In this document: one piece after another, positions 33,415 through 42,254 of the stretch
How positions within the stretch are numbered: position 1 is the stretch's first letter
Layout of the letters: every line of letters begins with the position of its first letter
Origin: Cyclobacteriaceae bacterium
Lineage (GTDB): Bacteria > Bacteroidota > Bacteroidia > Cytophagales > Cyclobacteriaceae
Direction: 5' to 3'
Assembly: GCA_030584025.1 (NCBI GenBank)
Contig: CP129487.1
Span: 868,001 to 932,000, forward strand
DNA length: 64,000 nucleotides
The notes under the pieces: model-generated
Database searches by the model: none
What the model saw: the letters and a program-made list of their open reading frames with translations, nothing else
What the model was told of the DNA's origin: nothing
Translations under genes and position numbers: made by a program

Positions 33415-35874
33415 ATGTTTAATGCATTGCCTATTCAGATGGTTCAGGACGAGACGGATGATTTGATTCAGTTGATTAACCCTGAACAAGAAAGTGATTT
33501 AAAACCGACCGATTTACCTGAAGAACTTTCCATTCTTCCCATAAAAAATACGGTGCTTTTTCCTGGGGTGGTAATACCCATTACCGTTGGCCGGCAGAAG
33601 TCCATCAAGTTGGTGAAGAAGGCCTACCAGGGTAATAAGATCATTGGTGTGTTGGCGCAAAAGAATGCGCAGGCCGAGGAACCATCTATCGATGATATTT
33701 ACAGAACCGGAACGGTAGCGCGCATTATCAAGATGCTGGTGTTGCCGGATGGGAATACCACGATCATCATACAAGGAAAAAATCGTTTTCAGATCAAGGA
33801 GTTTGTGCAGGAAGAACCTTTTCTTACCGCACAGATAGACCTGCAACACGATGATTCACCTGATGCCAACAATAAAGAAGTGAAGGCGTTGGTGCAATCG
33901 CTTAAGGATGCAGCTTTTAAAATCCTGAAACTGAATCCGGAGATTCCGCAGGAAGCACATGTTGCGTTGGATAACATTCACAGCACAGCTTTTTTAATTC
34001 ACTTCCTGTCATCAAACCTGAACGTGGAAGTAGGTGAGAAGCAACGCATTCTTGAAACGCAAAACATCATCGACCGGGGTACCTTGTTGCTTCAGTTTAT
34101 GTTGCGCGAAATTCAGATGTTGGAGATCAAGCATGAGATTCAAAAGAAGGTTCATACCGATATTGATCAGCAACAACGCGATTACTTTTTGCGTCAGCAA
34201 ATAAAAGTGCTTCAGGATGAGTTGGGGTACGATACACCCGACAAAGAAATTGAAGAGCTGCGGAAGAAAGGTGAAGGAAAGAAATGGCCCAAGTCGGTAG
34301 CAGATCATTTTAATAAGGAATTGGATAAACTGTTGCGCACCAACCCGGCCGCGCCAGATTATCCCATCGCCATGAATTATGTTGAGTTTTTACTAGACCT
34401 TCCCTGGCAGGAATACACCATCGATGATTTTGATTTGAAAAAGGCCCGGAAGATTTTGGATAAAGATCATTTCGGGTTGGAGAAGGTGAAGACACGAATA
34501 CTCGAATACCTGGCTGTACTCAAGTTGAAGCAAGATATGAAAGGCCCCATTTTGTGTTTGTACGGACCTCCGGGTGTGGGTAAAACCTCGCTGGGCCGAT
34601 CCATCGCCAAGGCATTGAACCGCAAATATGTGCGCATGTCGTTAGGGGGCGTGCACGATGAAGCAGAAATACGCGGGCACCGCAGAACGTACATCGGTGC
34701 GATGGCGGGTAAGGTGTTGCAAAACATCAAGAAGGCGCAATCGGGTAATCCGGTGTTTATCCTGGATGAGATTGATAAGGTGCGTTCAGATTTTCGTGGC
34801 GATCCGTCTTCGGCTTTGCTGGAAGTACTCGATCCGGAACAGAACAGCACATTTGGCGATAACTACCTGGAAGTTGAGTACGATTTATCGAAGGTGTTGT
34901 TCATCGCCACAGCCAACTCGTTGGATACCATTCACCCTGCTTTGCGCGACCGGATGGAGATCATTGAGATAACCGGGTATACGCAGGAGGAGAAAATTGA
35001 AATAGCGGTTCGTCACCTGGTTCCCAAACAATTGGAAGAACATGGTTTAAAAACTTCAGACGTTAAATTCTCGAAGAAGGCCATCGCTAAAATTATTGAC
35101 AGCTATACGCGTGAGTCAGGTGTACGTAACCTGGAGCGAAAAATCGGAAGCATTGTGCGCCATGTGGCCAAGTCGGTGGCGATGGAAGATGCATTTGATA
35201 AAGAGATTACGGAAGAAACCATTCGCAAAGTACTGGGCGCTGAAATTTTTGACGGGGAACTTTATCAGGGTAATGATATTGCCGGTGTGGTAACCGGTTT
35301 GGCCTGGACGCAGGTGGGTGGCGAAATTCTGTTTGTAGAATCAAGCCTGAGCAAAGGAAAAGGCGCCCTTACCATCTCAGGTCAGTTGGGTGATGTGATG
35401 AAGGAGTCTGCGATGGCTGCGCTCTCGTACTTAAAATCCCATGCGGAAGAGTTAGGTATTGATCACCGTATTTTTCAGCAGTACGACCTGCACATTCACG
35501 TGCCGGCTGGTGCGGTTCCGAAAGATGGACCATCGGCAGGTATTACCATGTTCACTTCGCTGGCTTCCATTTACACCCAGCGCAAGGTAAAAGCTAAGGT
35601 AGCCATGACCGGTGAAATTACGCTGCGTGGAAAAGTGTTGCCGGTTGGGGGGATCAAAGAAAAAATACTGGCTGCCAAACGAAGCGGTATCAAGGAGATT
35701 ATTCTCAGCGCAAAGAATAAGCGCGACATTGATGAGATCGAACAGCATTACATCAAAGGGCTTGTCTTTCATTATGTGGATTCCGTTGCGGATGTACTGA
35801 AAATTGCCTTACTGAAAGATAAGGTTAAGAACTCCATGAAGTTTACCTTTACAGATGTGAAAGCCGTGGCGTAG
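33415..35874 (+). CDS. lon: ATP-dependent Lon protease
   Basis: Cytoplasmic AAA+ protease for damaged and regulatory proteins, 819 residues. The N-terminal LON substrate domain (about 35-240) begins LSILPIKNTVLFPGVVIPI; then Walker A GPPGVGKT at 384-391, Walker B VFILDEIDK around 447-455, and the protease domain with catalytic Ser707 in PKDGPSAGI and Lys748 in GGIKEK. All key residues are present. It is divergent from the OmpA-family gene and about 30 bp upstream of porQ, so a lon-porQ-hslU transcript is possible. Confidence 0.98.
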   Translation: MFNALPIQMVQDETDDLIQLINPEQESDLKPTDLPEELSILPIKNTVLFPGVVIPITVGRQKSIKLVKKAYQGNKIIGVLAQKNAQAEEPSIDDIYRTGTVARIIKMLVLPDGNTTIIIQGKNRFQIKEFVQEEPFLTAQIDLQHDDSPDANNKEVKALVQSLKDAAFKILKLNPEIPQEAHVALDNIHSTAFLIHFLSSNLNVEVGEKQRILETQNIIDRGTLLLQFMLREIQMLEIKHEIQKKVHTDIDQQQRDYFLRQQIKVLQDELGYDTPDKEIEELRKKGEGKKWPKSVADHFNKELDKLLRTNPAAPDYPIAMNYVEFLLDLPWQEYTIDDFDLKKARKILDKDHFGLEKVKTRILEYLAVLKLKQDMKGPILCLYGPPGVGKTSLGRSIAKALNRKYVRMSLGGVHDEAEIRGHRRTYIGAMAGKVLQNIKKAQSGNPVFILDEIDKVRSDFRGDPSSALLEVLDPEQNSTFGDNYLEVEYDLSKVLFIATANSLDTIHPALRDRMEIIEITGYTQEEKIEIAVRHLVPKQLEEHGLKTSDVKFSKKAIAKIIDSYTRESGVRNLERKIGSIVRHVAKSVAMEDAFDKEITEETIRKVLGAEIFDGELYQGNDIAGVVTGLAWTQVGGEILFVESSLSKGKGALTISGQLGDVMKESAMAALSYLKSHAEELGIDHRIFQQYDLHIHVPAGAVPKDGPSAGITMFTSLASIYTQRKVKAKVAMTGEITLRGKVLPVGGIKEKILAAKRSGIKEIILSAKNKRDIDEIEQHYIKGLVFHYVDSVADVLKIALLKDKVKNSMKFTFTDVKAVA

Positions 35875-35906
35875 ATTAGAGCCACCTTTTTAACCCCTGA
35901 TCTCCT

Positions 35907-36917
35907 GTGTATCGATTCATGCTAGGAATTGTTTTGATTGCTCTAAGCGAAGGATCGTTGGCACAGATGGGCGGTCGGTCATCATTTGAATTTCTTTCGC
36001 TACCTACACATGCCCGCCTTGGCGCGTTGGGCGGTGTTAATGTTTCACATGCCGATCGCGATCCGAATTTCTTTTTCAGTAATCCTGCGTTGGTAAGCGA
36101 TTCACTTGCCGGATGGGCTTCAGCCGGGTACCTGTTTTACGTAGCCGATGTTGGTCAAGCCACGTTTTCGTATACGCATTCGTTCGACAAAATCGGAGCT
36201 GTTTCATTCGGTATTCAGCACATTAACTATGGCGACCTAGAAGGATTTGATGAAACCGGTTTGTCGCTTGGCACTTTTCGATCTGGCGAAACTGCGCTGG
36301 TGATCAGTAAGAGTCATCAGGTTTCGAATTTCCGGTTAGGCATTAATTTGAAAGGCGTGTTTTCAAACCTTGCTGGTTTTCGGTCGTCTGCTTTGCTGTT
36401 TGATATTGGTGGACTTTTTGTTCACCCTTCGCAGGACCTTACGGTTGGGCTTACGATTCGAAATGCAGGGTTTGTGTTGCAGCAGTATACAGCAACCGAA
36501 GATTCAACGTTACCATTTGATGTGCAGGCGGGTGTAACGTTTAAACCTGAACACATGCCCATACGTTTTTCCTTTACTGCGTATAAGTTAACGCAACCCG
36601 GTAAGGTGTATGATGATCCAAATGCTGAAGAACAATTGAAATCCCTTAACAAAGTGCTAGGGCATGTTAATTTTGGTGCGGAGATATTGCTGCATCGAAA
36701 TGTAAACGTGCTGGTTGGGTATAATTTTTTAAGGCAATATGAATTACGTTCGGATGCTGGCGGAGGCGGTACTGGTTTTACATTTGGTATTTCGGCAAAG
36801 ATCAAGGCATTTGATCTGGTAGTCAGTCAGAGCCGATATAGTGTGGGAAATGCAAACTATGCCATTACCCTAAATGCTAATCTGAACAACATGATTTTAA
36901 AGAAGAAGACGATATGA
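35907..36917 (+). CDS. porQ: type IX secretion system protein PorQ
   Basis: Outer-membrane beta-barrel of the FadL-like PorV/PorQ group, 336 residues, with signal peptide ending ALSEGSLAQ (GTG start at 35907; ATG at 35919 is an alternative). The start of the mature part, GGRSSFEFLSLPTHARLGALGG, is the recognisable PorQ signature, followed by DPNFFFSNPAL and alternating strands. PorQ is needed for T9SS cargo attachment in Porphyromonas. Its last four bases (ATGA) contain the hslU start, so the two are translationally coupled. Confidence 0.9.
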   Translation: MYRFMLGIVLIALSEGSLAQMGGRSSFEFLSLPTHARLGALGGVNVSHADRDPNFFFSNPALVSDSLAGWASAGYLFYVADVGQATFSYTHSFDKIGAVSFGIQHINYGDLEGFDETGLSLGTFRSGETALVISKSHQVSNFRLGINLKGVFSNLAGFRSSALLFDIGGLFVHPSQDLTVGLTIRNAGFVLQQYTATEDSTLPFDVQAGVTFKPEHMPIRFSFTAYKLTQPGKVYDDPNAEEQLKSLNKVLGHVNFGAEILLHRNVNVLVGYNFLRQYELRSDAGGGGTGFTFGISAKIKAFDLVVSQSRYSVGNANYAITLNANLNNMILKKKTI

Positions 36918-38317
36918 TGGATTCAAGTTATTTAACACCGCAACAAATTGTAGCCGAGCTGGATAAGTACATTATCGGTCAGCACGATGCCAAGCGCAAT
37001 GTAGCCATAGCGTTGCGGAACCGTTGGCGCAGAATGAGTGTGCAGTCGGAGATAAAAAATGAGATTGTCCCCAATAATATTTTAATGATAGGGGCAACTG
37101 GGGTGGGTAAAACAGAAATTGCCCGAAGATTGGCCAAGTTGGCGGATGCGCCCTTTGTAAAAGTGGAGGCTTCTAAATTTACGGAAGTGGGTTACGTGGG
37201 CCGCGATGTGGAGAGCATGGTACGCGACCTGGTGGAGCAATCGGTAAACATGGTGAAATCGCGTAAGAAGGAGGAGGTGAAGGAAAAAGCAGCGGCCATT
37301 GTGGAAGATATTATTCTGGATGCTCTTATTCCACCGCTAAAGCAACAAACTGTCCGAACGGGTTTTTCTCCGCAACCCGAGGTGGTGGGGCAGGAAGTAC
37401 CTACGTCCGACATGGAGTTGAATGAGCGCACCCGCGCATTGTTTCGTGAGAAGTTGAAAAACGGAGAACTGGAGGAGCGCAAGATCGACATTAACATCAA
37501 GCCTTCAGGTAATCCAAATATAGGCATGATCGGAGCGGGCATGATGGATGAGGTTTCTATGATGAACCTGCAAGACATGATCAGCGGCATGATGCCCAAG
37601 AAGGCAAAGAAGCGTAAGGTTACGGTGGCTGAAGCGAGAAGAATTCTATTGGAAGAAGAAGCTTCCAAACTCATAGATATGGATGAGGTAAAAGACGAAG
37701 CCATTCAACGCGCAGAAAATGCCGGTATAATTTTTATTGATGAGATTGATAAGATTGCTTCCGGTTCAAAAAAAGGTGGCAGTGGCCCGGATGTAAGCCG
37801 CGAAGGGGTACAACGCGATTTGCTTCCGATTGTAGAGGGCAGTACGGTGAATACCAAGTATGGTGTTATTAAAACCGATCATGTATTGTTTGTGGCGGCT
37901 GGGGCCTTTCATATCAGCAAGCCCTCTGATCTGATTCCTGAACTTCAGGGGCGTTTCCCCATTCGTGTTGAGTTAAACAACCTGACGCATGAAGATTTTG
38001 TGCGTATTTTGAAAGAACCGAAGAATGCCCTCACCCGTCAGTACCAGGCTTTGTTTGAAACAGAGGGTGTTGCGGTTGAGTTTACAGACGATGCGATTGA
38101 AGAACTGGCCAAGACAGCCTTTACCATTAATGCCGAAGTGGAAAACATTGGGGCCCGCAGGTTGCACACGGTGATGAGCCGGTTGTTGAATGAATTTTTG
38201 TTTGATGTTCCTGATAAAATTCCAACAAACGCCCGCATCACCATCAACGCTGATTTGGTGCGCGAAAAGCTTTCAGGATTGGCGAAGAATAAAGACCTAA
38301 GCGAGTACATCCTGTAA
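36914..38317 (+). CDS. hslU: ATPase subunit HslU of the HslVU protease
   Basis: AAA+ unfoldase that feeds the HslV peptidase, 467 residues. YIIGQHDAKRNVAIALRNRWRR is the family N-terminus; Walker A is GATGVGKT at 60-67, EVGYVGRDVESMVRDL follows, then the inserted I domain (about 110-230, rich in Met and charged residues), Walker B IIFIDEIDKIA, and the sensor GAFHISKPSDLIPELQGRFPIRVEL. The C-terminal tail ends YIL, suited to dock into HslV. hslV is not in this window. It is coupled to porQ upstream and shares one base with the DUF4421 gene downstream. Confidence 0.97.
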   Translation: MMDSSYLTPQQIVAELDKYIIGQHDAKRNVAIALRNRWRRMSVQSEIKNEIVPNNILMIGATGVGKTEIARRLAKLADAPFVKVEASKFTEVGYVGRDVESMVRDLVEQSVNMVKSRKKEEVKEKAAAIVEDIILDALIPPLKQQTVRTGFSPQPEVVGQEVPTSDMELNERTRALFREKLKNGELEERKIDINIKPSGNPNIGMIGAGMMDEVSMMNLQDMISGMMPKKAKKRKVTVAEARRILLEEEASKLIDMDEVKDEAIQRAENAGIIFIDEIDKIASGSKKGGSGPDVSREGVQRDLLPIVEGSTVNTKYGVIKTDHVLFVAAGAFHISKPSDLIPELQGRFPIRVELNNLTHEDFVRILKEPKNALTRQYQALFETEGVAVEFTDDAIEELAKTAFTINAEVENIGARRLHTVMSRLLNEFLFDVPDKIPTNARITINADLVREKLSGLAKNKDLSEYIL

Positions 38318-39330
38318 TGCGCATTCTGGCTTTTTCTTTTTTTGTTTTCATTTTTATAGGAGTTACCGCGCAAGACTCCCTGCGCGCGTATTACATTCAG
38401 GATTATCCTGAACGGTTTTCGCTATGGCCGGTGCTGAAGCAACGGTCGTTGTCATTTGCTGTACGCGACCGTCAGGAAGAAAGGAGCCGCATTAATTATT
38501 ATCCGAATAATTCATTCTCATTGGGTGTGGGTGGATATATTTTTGATTTAGCCATTGAAGCAACATTTGCCATTCCGTTAAACGAAAAGAGTAAACAGAT
38601 CTACGGTGAATCTGAGGTTCGTGATCTTCAGGTAAATCTGTTGGCTAAAAAATTTGCAGCCGATGTTTATTACCAGAAGTATACGGGTTTTTATATTGAC
38701 GACAGGCGTACGACCATTCCGCCAGGTAACCCGTATCCACAACGTGCGGATATCGATACGCGCAATTTTGGAATAGGAGGGATTTATGTTTTCAACAACC
38801 GCAAATTTTCGCTTCGCTCCGCGTTCAACTATGTCGATCAGCAACTGCGCAGTAAAGGTTCATTTATTCTGGGAGGTACAATCAACTCCTTTAAACTTGC
38901 AGCTGATTCGGTGGTGCTGACTGAAGCTTCACGAGCAGAATTAGGCGAAGGTGCTGATTTTGATATGCTACGCAGCACAACCATAAGCCTTACACCAGGC
39001 TACTCGCATACGTTTATCTGGCGTAAACTCTTTTTGAATGGCACATTGGCGGTGGGGCCAGCGCATCATTGGATCCGTTATCAAGAGACCGGAGTTCAAA
39101 AAGATGACATCACCATCAATTCAACTTCTTACGTGCGATTGGGCGTTGGTTACAACAGCGATCGTTTTTTTGGAGGCCTCGGTTTCTCTGCGCAATCACG
39201 AACCATCCTGTATGGCGACCTTCACGTGGTCAACACCACTTCCATGTTTCGTGCGGTAGTTGGGTATCGCTTTCGCGAGATTGGCATTTTGGAAAAGCGC
39301 GCGGTTGATTTTATCCCGATGGGGTTATAA
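38317..39330 (+). CDS. DUF4421 family outer-membrane-type protein
   Basis: 337 residues with signal peptide (MRILAFSFFVFIFIGVTAQ). The body is made of amphipathic strands with aromatic girdles (LGVGGYIFDLAIEATFAIPL; LLAKKFAADVYYQKYTGFYI; TISLTPGYSHTFIW), as expected of a small beta-barrel, and fits DUF4421 as I remember it. Function unknown. It starts within the hslU stop codon (TAATG), making it the last gene of the porQ-hslU run, and its stop directly abuts the convergent sixA stop. Confidence 0.75.
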   Translation: MRILAFSFFVFIFIGVTAQDSLRAYYIQDYPERFSLWPVLKQRSLSFAVRDRQEERSRINYYPNNSFSLGVGGYIFDLAIEATFAIPLNEKSKQIYGESEVRDLQVNLLAKKFAADVYYQKYTGFYIDDRRTTIPPGNPYPQRADIDTRNFGIGGIYVFNNRKFSLRSAFNYVDQQLRSKGSFILGGTINSFKLAADSVVLTEASRAELGEGADFDMLRSTTISLTPGYSHTFIWRKLFLNGTLAVGPAHHWIRYQETGVQKDDITINSTSYVRLGVGYNSDRFFGGLGFSAQSRTILYGDLHVVNTTSMFRAVVGYRFREIGILEKRAVDFIPMGL

Positions 39331-39825
39331 TCAATCTGTATTCTTAGGAAAATCAAAAAAGAGCAGTTGCCCCGACTGCCAGCTAACATCTTTCCATTCT
39401 TTCACCGGTAGTTTACAAGCCACAATGCCACACGTAGGTACGTTGTCTATTCGGATGTTCATCAGGCGATTGACAAAGTCGGTAAACCCGGGATTGTGCC
39501 CAAACAGAATCACCACATCATCCGGTTCTTTCAGGTTTTGAACAATATCCAGTATTTCTTCTTCATCAGCATGGTACAACCGTTCTTCTGTTTTGATGTT
39601 TTGTTTCGGAAATTCAATTGTCTCGGCAAATAACGTACATGTGGTAAGGGCCCGATTAGCCGGACTGGTAATCAGCTTGTCGGGTGTAATGCCTTTCTCT
39701 TTAAAGCGCTTACCCATTCGGGGTGTGTCGCGCAGGCCGCGTTCATTCAGGGGTCGATCAAAATCTGAAAGGTCATGGTCGGCCCAACTGGACTTGGCAT
39801 GGCGTATGAGAATAAGTGTTTTCAT
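39331..39825 (-). CDS. sixA: SixA-like phosphohistidine phosphatase
   Basis: Histidine phosphatase superfamily, 164 residues. The catalytic LIRHAKSSW motif opens the protein, followed by DFDRPLNERG and TSPANRALTTCTLF; the second His lies in VILFGHNPGFTDFV. Short members of this size belong to the SixA group, which removes phosphate from His residues of signalling proteins. The physiological target here is unknown. The gene ends base-to-base with DUF4421 on the other strand. Confidence 0.88.
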   Translation of the reverse strand: MKTLILIRHAKSSWADHDLSDFDRPLNERGLRDTPRMGKRFKEKGITPDKLITSPANRALTTCTLFAETIEFPKQNIKTEERLYHADEEEILDIVQNLKEPDDVVILFGHNPGFTDFVNRLMNIRIDNVPTCGIVACKLPVKEWKDVSWQSGQLLFFDFPKNTD

Positions 39826-39857
39826 TATTTGATGTTGAGAAATAGTATCTTAGCCGC

Positions 39858-40793
39858 GTGACAAAACGATCGAAGAAATTTAAGAAGATCCGCAGAAAGA
39901 TACGCTACCCGGCCATTCTAGGACTGGTGCGCATCATGATTTTTATTTCCCGGCTCTTTCCTCGAAAAGCGTGGCTAGCCCTATGCGGATTTCTTGGTGG
40001 TGTTTCTTTCTGTTTTGCCAGGCGATCACGCAAGCTGGCCATCCGGCACCTCACCATGGCCTATGGAAAAGAGAAATCAGAAACGGAAATCAAGGCTTTG
40101 GCCCGCCAGGTTTTTGTGATGATGGGAAAAAATGCGGGAGATATTATGCGCGCGTTCAAGGTTGATAACCTGGAAGACTTCGATAAAATCAGGGTAGCCA
40201 ACAGGGCTGAAATTGCGGAGCAAGCTTTCGCAAAAGGGAAGGGTGTTATTTTTCTTACCGCTCATTTGGGTGCGTTTGAATTTGTAGCAACTGAGCTTGC
40301 CTTTCGCGGGTATAAGCCGTTGATTATCGGTACACCTATGAAAGACAAGCGGCTCACTGATTTGTTATGGGAACAGCGTAATAAATTAGGTGCATCAGCT
40401 ATTGAACGTGGCAAGGAAACGGTTCGGTTGATCAAAACACTAAAATCCGGAGGCACCATCACCATTTTAATTGATCAGGATACAAAGGTAAAAAGTGTGT
40501 TTGTTGATTTCTTCGGAATACCCTGCGCCACGCCAATTGGTGCAACGCTGCTGGCCCTGAAAACCGGTGCTGCTATTGTTCCGGTTTTCTATCACCTGCG
40601 TGAGGATGGCATGCAGGAAGTAAATTTTTGCCCGGAAGTAGAGCTGACGATTACGGGTGATGAAGAAACGGATATGAAGGTGAACACCCAACGCCTCAAC
40701 GATGTGATTGAAGCGGAGGTACGCAAACACCCGTCACAATGGCTGTGGTTGCATGAACGTTGGAAGACAAAACCAGGGCAAGAGATTCGGTAA
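39858..40793 (+). CDS. lysophospholipid / lipid A acyltransferase (LpxL/HtrB family)
   Basis: Membrane-associated acyltransferase likely adding a secondary acyl chain to lipid A, 311 residues. The catalytic HxxxxE motif is in FLTAHLGAFEFVATELA; downstream are IGTPMKDKRLTDLL and ILIDQDTKVKSVFVDFFGIPC, and WLWLHERWKTKP closes the protein as in the family. It starts with GTG at 39858, preceded by TATCTTAG (39846-39853), one mismatch from TAnnTTTG, at a four-base distance. The stop abuts the convergent DUF389 gene. Confidence 0.9.
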   Translation: MTKRSKKFKKIRRKIRYPAILGLVRIMIFISRLFPRKAWLALCGFLGGVSFCFARRSRKLAIRHLTMAYGKEKSETEIKALARQVFVMMGKNAGDIMRAFKVDNLEDFDKIRVANRAEIAEQAFAKGKGVIFLTAHLGAFEFVATELAFRGYKPLIIGTPMKDKRLTDLLWEQRNKLGASAIERGKETVRLIKTLKSGGTITILIDQDTKVKSVFVDFFGIPCATPIGATLLALKTGAAIVPVFYHLREDGMQEVNFCPEVELTITGDEETDMKVNTQRLNDVIEAEVRKHPSQWLWLHERWKTKPGQEIR

Positions 40794-40806
40794 TTATTCA
40801 ATTACC
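40789..40806. terminator. hairpin across abutting convergent stop codons
   Basis: GGTAATT (40789-40795) and AATTACC (40800-40806) form a seven-pair stem with a four-base loop. It covers the TAA of the acyltransferase gene and the stop of the DUF389 gene, which touch with no gap. It may work as a weak terminator for both strands; there is no strong T run. Confidence 0.4.
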
Positions 40807-42164
40807 AATTGTACATTTTCTGATTTAACCCGTGCCTTAAGCCAGCCATCCAGTTTTTTGATTTCAGTTCGGGTAGGCCTGCGTGCAAACTTGGCATACG
40901 CGAGGTATACGGTATCCTGCTGAAGGGAATCCAACCGCATTAAAAAACTTTGGTTCACACTAAAGTTGGTAAGCGTAGGGTAGAGCGCTTTAAGTTCAGG
41001 TGAAAGCTCCTGGGTGTAATTGGAAACACGTTTTATACGCGTGAGTTCCGATTCCAGTAATTTAATACGCTCATCTTTATTTCGAAGGGTTTGTTCATTT
41101 TGTCGGTAGAGTTCTTCAATAACACCGCTTCGGATACTGCTGGCCAGAGAGGCTTCGTTTACGCCCTCATCATAACCCTGCAATACAATAAGCTGACACT
41201 CTTCCAGGTTGTAATTCGATAACTGCTTGCGCGCCTGGTCAATTATTTCTTCGTTTACCGGTTCGCCAAAGAGTGTAACTTCAATAACCGGATTTTTTGA
41301 GTCGTACCGAAGATCGCGGCTGATTACTTTCGTATTATCGAAGTTCAACTCCTGACTAATGAAGGATACCGCATTGCGTTCAAAGAAACTATGTTTTACC
41401 GTTTGATACGCCAGGTATGTACTTGGTATAATCGTAATGATCACAAAGAAGGTGATCCATGTTTTTACTTTGCGTTCGCGCGCAGGATCTACAAATTCTT
41501 TTTTCGGATATTTTAAAAAGCGTACGATGATGTAGGTTGCCAGGCTAATGAATACACTGTTGATGAAGTAGAGGTAAAATGCCCCCAGAAAGTAATACAT
41601 GTTTCCTGAGGCTAACCCGAATCCGGCTGTGCATAACGGTGGCATCAGTGCTGTGGCAATGGCCACACCGGGAATGGCGTTACTCTTCTCTTTCCGTGAA
41701 CCAGCCACAATGCCTGCTAAGCCGCCAAAGAAGGCAATCAGCACATCCCAGATGGTTGGGTTGGTGCGCGCCAGCAATTCTGATTGTGCGGTGCTGAGCG
41801 GACTTATGGCAAAGTACAATGTAGAGGTGGCCACACTGAATAGCGTAGCGATCATCAGGTTGTTGAACGATTTTTTTAGCAGATCAAGATCGTTGATGGC
41901 CACGCCTGTTCCGATGCCCAGTATCGGGCCCATGAGTGGCGAGATTAACATGGCACCAATAATAACTGCCGTAGAGTTTACATTAAGTCCAATAGAGGCA
42001 ATGAAAATAGCAAAGATGAGAATCCACAAATTGGTGCCCTTGAATTCAACCCCTTTGCGGATATACTCCAGCGTTTCGTGTTCATCGGCTTTGTCGCTCT
42101 CCAGGTTAAACCGGTCGCGAACAAATTGTGACAGCATGACCAATAATCGTTTTTCTGATGACAT
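40794..42164 (-). CDS. DUF389 / TIGR00341 family membrane protein
   Basis: 456 residues. The first half holds about six membrane helices with the family signatures SIGLNVNSTAVIIGAMLISPLMGPILGIG and PGVAIATALMPPLCTAGFGLASG. The second half is soluble and ends in a coiled-coil-like stretch (LYRQNEQTLRNKDERIKLLESELTRIKRV) and a small alpha-beta tail. The family's function is unknown; a channel or transport role has been suggested from the helix pattern. The gene is divergent from the sialidase-like gene. Confidence 0.85.
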   Translation of the reverse strand: MSSEKRLLVMLSQFVRDRFNLESDKADEHETLEYIRKGVEFKGTNLWILIFAIFIASIGLNVNSTAVIIGAMLISPLMGPILGIGTGVAINDLDLLKKSFNNLMIATLFSVATSTLYFAISPLSTAQSELLARTNPTIWDVLIAFFGGLAGIVAGSRKEKSNAIPGVAIATALMPPLCTAGFGLASGNMYYFLGAFYLYFINSVFISLATYIIVRFLKYPKKEFVDPARERKVKTWITFFVIITIIPSTYLAYQTVKHSFFERNAVSFISQELNFDNTKVISRDLRYDSKNPVIEVTLFGEPVNEEIIDQARKQLSNYNLEECQLIVLQGYDEGVNEASLASSIRSGVIEELYRQNEQTLRNKDERIKLLESELTRIKRVSNYTQELSPELKALYPTLTNFSVNQSFLMRLDSLQQDTVYLAYAKFARRPTRTEIKKLDGWLKARVKSENVQLVIE

Positions 42165-42254
42165 AGCCCGGTGATAAATTTTGATTGGAAGATAATGAAA
42201 TCTTGAATCCCACCCCTTATTTTATTTATTTTCACCGTTTTAAGTTTGTGCGTT

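Noticed and set aside
37192..37704. 170-codon open frame antisense to hslU
   Set aside because: It is Ser/Met/Arg-rich and mirrors the HslU I domain codons. A shadow of the real gene, as are the similar antisense frames over mutA/mutB, ahcY and lon.
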